Source of the DNA: an uncultured Clostridia bacterium
GTDB lineage: Bacteria; Bacillota; Clostridia; Christensenellales; Pumilibacteraceae
Reading direction: 5' to 3'
NCBI GenBank assembly: GCA_944363615.1
Contig: CALVUQ010000015.1
Location: 1-38,103, forward strand
DNA: 38,103 bases
Shown here: positions 33,252-38,103 of the stretch, piece by piece
Numbering within the stretch: position 1 is the stretch's first letter
Layout of the letters: every line of letters starts with the position of its first letter
Translations under genes and position numbers: made by a program
The notes under the pieces: model-generated
The model's database searches: none
The model's input: only the letters and a program-made list of their open reading frames with translations
What the model was told of the DNA's origin: nothing

Positions 33252-34907
33252 CTGATTGTATGCCTGTCGCTGTGTTTTTGCCTTACGGCTTCGCTTGCGC
33301 TTGTCGGCTGCGGCGATTCGTCGGAAAATAAAAGCGGGATCCGATTCGAGGAAACGGCGGTGACTGTCACGGTCGGCAGCAGCAAGGACGTAATAGCCTC
33401 TTTTTCCGAAGGCTATACGGATTACGAAACGGAGTGGACGGTATCGGACGAATCGGTGCTCAGGCTTACGGTTCCGTCTAAAAAACTTCAGCCCAACAAG
33501 GCAAGGCTTAAGGGACTTAAGGCCGGGTCGGCTACCGTGACGGCAAAAGCCGCCGACGGAATGACCGCCGAAATTACGGTTACCGTAACGGACAAAAGCG
33601 AACAGGGCGGAAGCGGTGAAACGGACGGCGCCGAAACCGACGATAATGAATTGAAGCTTACTTGCCGAACGCTTAATGTGGCGATAGGCGAAACGGCCGA
33701 ATTCCCCGCCGAAAACAAAGAGGGCGCGGTTTACTCAAGCGAAAATTCTGCCGTCGCGACAGTGGGAGATAACGGACTTATCACTGCCGTCACCCAAGGA
33801 TTTACATACGTTACCGCCGTTAAAGAGGGCGTTACGGTAAAAATCAAAGTGGGCGCTGTATCCAAAGAGGTCGATTCCGTTACAGTTACGGAGAATGAAG
33901 ACGCGCGTATAAATTTCTACGGCAGAAGCAAATACGACACGTCGCTTTCCGCCCGTATGCTTTATTTTACGGCTTCGGGCTTCGACGTTGCGTTTTACGG
34001 GACGGAGCTTAAGGCAACGCTGCTGCGCGAAAGTTCCGATACCTATGTGCCTTATTTAAGCGTTTTCGTCGACGGCGAAAGCATGACCGAGGTTCTGCCC
34101 CTTTCGGGCGACCGCGTGATTAAACTCAGCGACAAAAGTGCAAAGGAGTATACGATAGTCAGCGGGCTTACCGAGGGCTGGCACGTCGTGAAAGTAAGAA
34201 AACGTACTGCCTTCCAGCGCGGTTCTACCAAAATGGACACCGTGGCGGTAAGAAGTTTTTCCACCGACGGTTATTTCGGATACTGCCCCGATAAGCCCGA
34301 GCTTCGCATTGACGTTTACGGCGATTCGTTCAGCTGCGGTTACGGCAATCTGGCGGACGGCAGTTCCATGACCAGCGAAAATACCGACGGTAACCTTGCT
34401 TATCACGCTTTGCTTGCTTCCGCCGTGGGGGCTGAGCTCAACGTAATGGCGGCAAGCGGATGGGGCGTTTACAAGGGATACGGCGGCACCGCTTCCTGGA
34501 GCTGGGCAAACTACTATGACAAACTCAACACTATGTCCGACGAAACCGTTTCTGTGGGCGGCGCGGACGTAATCATAATAAACTTAGGCACAAACGATGT
34601 GGCGGGCGGCGCTTTTGCGGACGCCGAACAGACTGCTCTTTTCAAAGAGGCTTACAAAAAAATGCTGGACGGACTTATCGCGCAGAATCCCGACGCGCTG
34701 ATACTTTGCACTTACGGGTTCTGTTCGACCGATGCGCGCTGTAAGACCGCAATAACGGATGTGGTTTCGGAATACGCTTCGGACAACGTGAAGACCTATT
34801 TTTACACGACTGTCAAATCGACGACGGGCCATCCCGACGTTGCAAATCATCGTAACGGTGCAAAAGAACTGGAAAATGTTTTAAAAATTTACGGAATCAT
34901 AGATTAA
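33204..34907 (+). CDS. CE2/GDSL-type esterase lipoprotein with Ig-like domains
   Basis: This exported lipoprotein probably removes acetyl groups from a glycan. It has lipobox LVGC with lipidated C36, two BIG2-like Ig domains (about 45-130 and 150-225), a jelly-roll domain (about 230-360) and a C-terminal SGNH hydrolase domain. That order fits carbohydrate esterase family 2. Catalytic Ser375 lies in GDSFSCGYG, NLGTND (460-465) gives the oxyanion and Asn block, and H543 in GHPDVANH is the likely catalytic His. GGAGGTGAT at 33188-33196 is followed after 7 bases by this ATG. The first repeat copy offers an equal start at 33138 that would add 22 residues and overlap the SIS gene by 47 bases, so the start is uncertain. 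CE2 enzymes deacetylate xylan, mannan or similar polymers. Confidence 0.82.
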   Translation: MKKCLKSTNPGSRCFKLIVCLSLCFCLTASLALVGCGDSSENKSGIRFEETAVTVTVGSSKDVIASFSEGYTDYETEWTVSDESVLRLTVPSKKLQPNKARLKGLKAGSATVTAKAADGMTAEITVTVTDKSEQGGSGETDGAETDDNELKLTCRTLNVAIGETAEFPAENKEGAVYSSENSAVATVGDNGLITAVTQGFTYVTAVKEGVTVKIKVGAVSKEVDSVTVTENEDARINFYGRSKYDTSLSARMLYFTASGFDVAFYGTELKATLLRESSDTYVPYLSVFVDGESMTEVLPLSGDRVIKLSDKSAKEYTIVSGLTEGWHVVKVRKRTAFQRGSTKMDTVAVRSFSTDGYFGYCPDKPELRIDVYGDSFSCGYGNLADGSSMTSENTDGNLAYHALLASAVGAELNVMAASGWGVYKGYGGTASWSWANYYDKLNTMSDETVSVGGADVIIINLGTNDVAGGAFADAEQTALFKEAYKKMLDGLIAQNPDALILCTYGFCSTDARCKTAITDVVSEYASDNVKTYFYTTVKSTTGHPDVANHRNGAKELENVLKIYGIID

Positions 34908-34928
34908 AAATCAAGGAGAATTATTTTT

Positions 34929-35960
34929 ATGGCGATCAAACACACTGCCGTAAGCTATTACGGAATGAACTACGTAGAGCACGCAAAACAGGATTTTCGT
35001 GAAATGCGCGAACACGGCTGTGATACGGTTATACTTGCGTTGACCGAGTTCGATCTGGACTTCTGGTTTCCCAATATAAACGCAATAGTGCGCACGGCTC
35101 ACGAAGAGGGCTTAAGGGTGCTTGCCGACACCTGGGGAATAGGCAAATATTTCGGCGGCGAAAACGTAAGTTTGTTTCTGCAGAACAACATTCATTCAAG
35201 GCAGGTGTCTGCTTTTACCGACGAACCTCTTAATGCGGCTTGCTTTAATACCAATGCTTTCAGGGACTATTTTATGCGCCTTTGCACGCGGCTTGCGCGC
35301 GAAACGGAAGTGGACGGCTTTTTCTGGGACGAGCCGCATTACGCGCTTCCCAAAGCTTACGCGTCCATAACGGGGGCGCAGGGCGATGACTGGGCATGCC
35401 GTTGCCCCGTGTGCCAGGCAAAGTTCAAGGCCTATTACGGTTACGATATGCCTAAAATCATGAACGACGACGTCAAACAGTTCCGCTGGCGGGAGGCAAT
35501 GGTCATTCTGTCCGAAACGGGCAAGGCAATCAAGGAAATCAATCCCAAAGCCGAAATTACCTGCTGCGTACATGCCACCATCAATACGTATTACGTTTGC
35601 GAGCTTCGCGGCTACGACAACTGGGACCTTGTCGCGTCCTGCCCGTACGTCGACGTGTTTTCTACGACTATCATCAGCTGGGATCTGCCTGAAAAATTCT
35701 TCCGCGAAATCACACGCCGCACTGTGGAGGTGGCAAAAAAATACGGCAAACAATCCGAACGCTGGATCATGGGCTACAACAAGCGCCCCGATGACTGGTC
35801 ACAGATAGACAAGGTTGTCGATATGTACGAAAAAATGGGCGTCGACAGGCTGGGTACATGGACTTATCGCGGCGGATACGGTACTTCAGTCGCCGCGCCC
35901 GACGCTTTGGAGCTTTGGGACAACATCGGCAGAAACTATAAACGCGTTCTGAAAAAATAA
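34929..35960 (+). CDS. Putative TIM-barrel glycoside hydrolase-like protein
   Basis: This cytoplasmic protein of 343 residues has no signal peptide. The pattern of alternating strands and helices, with an early DFREMREHGCDTVILA and a later DGFFWDEPHY, fits a beta/alpha barrel related to hypothetical glycosidases (GHL6 or beta-galactosidase-like groups). D134 and E135 in WDEPH are candidate catalytic residues. C157, C159 and C162 form a C-x-C-x2-C knuckle right after, a feature also seen in the two DUF4838 proteins of this locus. AAGGAG lies 10 bases before the ATG. It sits between the esterase and a trio ending in an oxidoreductase, so it probably works on the imported sugar. No defined family could be assigned. 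Confidence 0.65.
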   Translation: MAIKHTAVSYYGMNYVEHAKQDFREMREHGCDTVILALTEFDLDFWFPNINAIVRTAHEEGLRVLADTWGIGKYFGGENVSLFLQNNIHSRQVSAFTDEPLNAACFNTNAFRDYFMRLCTRLARETEVDGFFWDEPHYALPKAYASITGAQGDDWACRCPVCQAKFKAYYGYDMPKIMNDDVKQFRWREAMVILSETGKAIKEINPKAEITCCVHATINTYYVCELRGYDNWDLVASCPYVDVFSTTIISWDLPEKFFREITRRTVEVAKKYGKQSERWIMGYNKRPDDWSQIDKVVDMYEKMGVDRLGTWTYRGGYGTSVAAPDALELWDNIGRNYKRVLKK

Positions 35961-35980
35961 ATAAGGCAGGCTGAACAGAC

Positions 35981-36715
35981 ATGGAAAAAATCAATACGGT
36001 TGAAGAGGGGTTGAATAAGCTTCTCGGTATGCTGGAAATTCCCGTACCCGAATACGAATTCATACCGAGGTCGGGTAACGAACTGTGCGATTATTTAGTG
36101 CTTGACGGCGTCCGTATTCCGCTTTTGTGGTGGCATTATCACGAAAAATTCTGCGGCATGAAGGACTTTACCGAGGCGAATCCCGGCAAAAACTGTTGCA
36201 TAAACGTCTATTCCTTTACTTCAAAAGACGAAAGCATAAGTCAGCTTCTTTACCGCGAAATCGATATCGCCGAGTGGCTTTTAGGCTCACGCGCAAAAAA
36301 GATTACGGCTTTTTCCGCGGGCGGAGCGCTTAACGCAATAGTCGTTATGAATAACGCAACCGTCGCCAATCTGGAGCTTGCCGTCACCATGCCCGAAGGC
36401 GCCTTGCCGCAATGTCAGCACCGACTTCTTACCACCAACGGTATGGCTAACGACAGAGTTGTCGATACCGTTACCGTGCAAAGCGCAATCAACGTTTTTG
36501 CCCGTTCCCCCAAACCCGACGTTTATACGGACCTCGAGTCCTGGCTGTACGGCTTAACCCCCGACGACACAAACAAAGTCGAGTGCGCTTTGGCGCTTGT
36601 GCGCAAAATGGAAAACAAGGACGATTTTATTTCGGCGGATAAGCACTTAAGAAAGGCGGTTAAAGCCGCTCTTAAATCCGCAGATAAAGAAGCAACCTGT
36701 ACGGTGGAGGCTTAA
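35981..36715 (+). CDS. Unrecognised protein, possibly Gfo/Idh C-domain-like
   Basis: This is a cytoplasmic protein of 244 residues with no signal peptide or membrane segment. I cannot assign a family with confidence. Residues 110-185 or so (from KKITAFSAGG through VDTVTVQSAI) have the alternating strand pattern and a Gly-Met-Ala-containing turn that resembles the substrate-binding beta-sheet domain of Gfo/Idh/MocA oxidoreductases, but there is no Rossmann nucleotide motif. The first 90 residues contain WWHYHEKF and two adjacent Cys (CCINVY). It starts 20 bases after the TIM-barrel gene and ends 7 bases before the oxidoreductase start, so it may be a partner or accessory of that enzyme, for example a substrate-domain subunit. 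That is inference. Confidence 0.55.
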   Translation: MEKINTVEEGLNKLLGMLEIPVPEYEFIPRSGNELCDYLVLDGVRIPLLWWHYHEKFCGMKDFTEANPGKNCCINVYSFTSKDESISQLLYREIDIAEWLLGSRAKKITAFSAGGALNAIVVMNNATVANLELAVTMPEGALPQCQHRLLTTNGMANDRVVDTVTVQSAINVFARSPKPDVYTDLESWLYGLTPDDTNKVECALALVRKMENKDDFISADKHLRKAVKAALKSADKEATCTVEA

Positions 36716-36722
36716 TCACATC

Positions 36723-37793
36723 ATGAAACCCATTAAAATTGCGCTTTTATCCTGCAATCACGGTCACGGCAAATCCTATTATGACCTTATAAACAATCCC
36801 TTTTATGAGCTGAAAGCGGTTTCCGTGGAGCCCGGGTACAAGGATAAAATATTCTTGGAAAAGCTTCCGGGTATTCCTAAATACGACAGCGATGAGGAAC
36901 TTTACGCCAATCACCCCGACATCGAAGCGGTCGTCGTCGCCAGCGCCAACCGTAAACATATCAGTCAGATGCGCGTCGCGTGCGAGAAGGGGCTGCATAT
37001 AATGAGCATGAAAGTTCCGTCTTTCGACATGGACGAATACGACGAAATGATTGATATTACCGAAAAGGCGGGCGTCGTCTGTCAGGTGGAGCTGGAAATG
37101 CGCGAAAGCGCCGAGGTCTTAAGAGTTAAAGAACTCATAGAGCAGGGCGCCGTGGGCAAACCCCTTTCCATTACCGCTCTTAACTATTCGCATAATCCCG
37201 TCTGGTGGCGGCCTTGGCAGTGTTTGCCCGAAGACAGTTACGGCAAACGCGTGCGTATCCGCACGGGGGAGGAGCGTTTCCGCGGAGGAGCGCTTTCCGA
37301 TCACCCGCATATTTTCGACGTAGTCAGGTTCGTCACGGGCAGCGATTACGAATCCGTTTTCGCGGAAATCGCACCCAATATCCGCGATATCGAGACGGAA
37401 GACCTTCTGCACGTCATAGGCAAACTTAAAAACGGCATGACTTATTCGCTTGACCCAAGCTATGCAAACGACGAGCACCGCGTCGTCAGAATGTACAACT
37501 GGCAGAAATATCCTCGCTGCGTGGAAGTAACCATGAACGTCGTAGGTACCGAGGGCGTTATCGTTGCCGACGTGTACGGCAGGGCGTTTTACCATAACGG
37601 CGGGGAAACCGGCGAATATTCCGCCTTGAGGTGCGGTCCTCGCGGGCTGTGGAACAAACGCATGGACGAGTTCTATCACTGCGTTCGGGACGGCAAAAAG
37701 CCCACTGTGGGATTAAGAGAACACCGCCGCACTATAGAGGTCATGAACGCCGCCTACGACAGCGTACTGACGGGCAGCGTCATAAAACTATAA
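36723..37793 (+). CDS. Gfo/Idh/MocA-family oxidoreductase
   Basis: This is a cytoplasmic NAD(P)-dependent sugar or polyol dehydrogenase of 356 residues. Residues 1-120 are the Rossmann domain. The usual glycine motif is replaced by CNHGHG at 11-16, and the EKP motif is altered to MKVP with K97 kept. The C-terminal domain contains the catalytic-site pattern SDHPHIFD (D193, H196, D199), typical of inositol and sugar dehydrogenases of the family. It starts 7 bases after the previous stop, so the two are co-translated or coupled. It is last in block 2, with a terminator 30 bases on. Substrate and direction are unknown. In several known pathways such enzymes make 3-keto-glycosides before bond cleavage. 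Confidence 0.9.
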   Translation: MKPIKIALLSCNHGHGKSYYDLINNPFYELKAVSVEPGYKDKIFLEKLPGIPKYDSDEELYANHPDIEAVVVASANRKHISQMRVACEKGLHIMSMKVPSFDMDEYDEMIDITEKAGVVCQVELEMRESAEVLRVKELIEQGAVGKPLSITALNYSHNPVWWRPWQCLPEDSYGKRVRIRTGEERFRGGALSDHPHIFDVVRFVTGSDYESVFAEIAPNIRDIETEDLLHVIGKLKNGMTYSLDPSYANDEHRVVRMYNWQKYPRCVEVTMNVVGTEGVIVADVYGRAFYHNGGETGEYSALRCGPRGLWNKRMDEFYHCVRDGKKPTVGLREHRRTIEVMNAAYDSVLTGSVIKL

Positions 37794-37823
37794 CATTGCT
37801 TTTCATACTCCTTAAATAGCAAT

Positions 37824-37857
37824 AACCCGGCTTAAATATTAGTTTGCCGGGTTTTTG
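37824..37857 (+). terminator. Terminator of carbohydrate block 2
   Basis: AACCCGGC (37824-37831) pairs perfectly with GCCGGGTT (37846-37853) across a 14-nt loop and is followed by five T residues. It ends the block 2 mRNA after the oxidoreductase gene. Confidence 0.9.
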
Positions 37858-37938
37858 CATTGCAAGCGGCTGTTTTTGAATAAGTTATTTTTAAGTTTTC
37901 GCAATATTTCTTATTTTTTAAAAAACTTCTTAAAAACG

Positions 37939-37967
37939 TTTGCTTATTTTTCCGATTTAGGATATAA
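37939..37967 (+). promoter_or_regulatory. Promoter of tRNA-Thr
   Basis: TTGCTT (37939-37944), a 17-bp spacer and TATAAT (37962-37967) lie 59 bases before the tRNA. The -10 is a perfect consensus match, and the same TTGCTT/TATAAT pair occurs before thrB. Confidence 0.8.
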
Positions 37968-38026
37968 TAACTTTTGCGTACGGAAGCCGCGCGTTAAACC
38001 CGCGTCCCGTATAAGGAAGCTGTTTT

Positions 38027-38102
38027 GCTGATATGGCTCAGCAGGTAGAGCACGTCCTTGGTAAGGACGAGGTCCCGGGTTCGAATCCCGGTATCAGCTC
38101 CA
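38027..38102 (+). tRNA. tRNA-Thr (GGT)
   Basis: A complete cloverleaf of 76 bases. The acceptor arms GCTGATA and TATCAGC pair perfectly. The anticodon stem CGTCC/GGACG encloses the loop TTGGTAA with anticodon GGT at 38060-38062, which reads ACC and ACU. The T-arm has GGTTCGAATCC. The CCA end is encoded (38100-38102). The gene ends one base before the window edge, so a tRNA cluster could continue beyond it. Confidence 0.95.
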
Positions 38103-38103
38103 G

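Noticed and set aside
38027..38102. tRNA-Thr as attachment site of an integrated element
   Set aside because: No integrase gene, no direct repeat of the tRNA 3' end and no phage or conjugation genes were seen in the window.

Overview
The window looks like a chromosome segment of an endospore-forming, Gram-positive, Clostridia-type anaerobe, probably an uncultured gut or rumen lineage. The reasons are a SpoIIE phosphatase, rubrerythrin, lipoproteins with lipoboxes, strong AGGAGG-type Shine-Dalgarno sites, sigma-A-type promoters and a base composition near half GC. No closer placement can be supported from the sequence alone.

The left third (1-11130) is mostly housekeeping. It holds the 3' end of a gene with 14-residue tandem repeats, spoIIE, a membrane protein with a long acidic tail that appears to be transcribed as a leaderless mRNA, an MFS transporter followed by a ROK glucokinase, a 30-bp minisatellite, rubrerythrin, a divergent two-gene ABC-2 exporter on the minus strand, and homoserine kinase (thrB).

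The right two thirds (11399-37856) form one co-oriented carbohydrate-acquisition locus in two transcription blocks. Block 1 (promoter at 11399) encodes three very large exported modular proteins (1586, 919 and 1336 aa) around a complete CUT1-type sugar importer without its ATPase (lipoprotein binding protein and two permeases), and ends with a secreted DUF4838-type lipoprotein. Block 2 (candidate promoter at 29100) encodes a cytoplasmic paralogue of that DUF4838 protein, a GntR/LacI-hybrid regulator, a SIS-domain sugar-phosphate protein, a CE2/GDSL-type esterase lipoprotein with Ig-like domains, a TIM-barrel glycoside-hydrolase-like protein, an unrecognised protein and a Gfo/Idh/MocA oxidoreductase. 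A terminator and a tRNA-Thr gene close the window.

The proposed logic is that surface proteins bind a glycan, exported lipoproteins deacylate or trim it, the binding protein and permeases import the oligosaccharide using an ATPase encoded elsewhere, cytoplasmic enzymes finish it, and the regulator senses a product. The substrate cannot be read from the sequence. The most novel elements are a module of about 250 residues with a lectin-like signature that recurs seven times across the three giant proteins, the secreted/cytoplasmic DUF4838 pair, and the lack of any clearly classical glycosidase. A 66-bp tandem duplication sits exactly on a gene overlap inside block 2.
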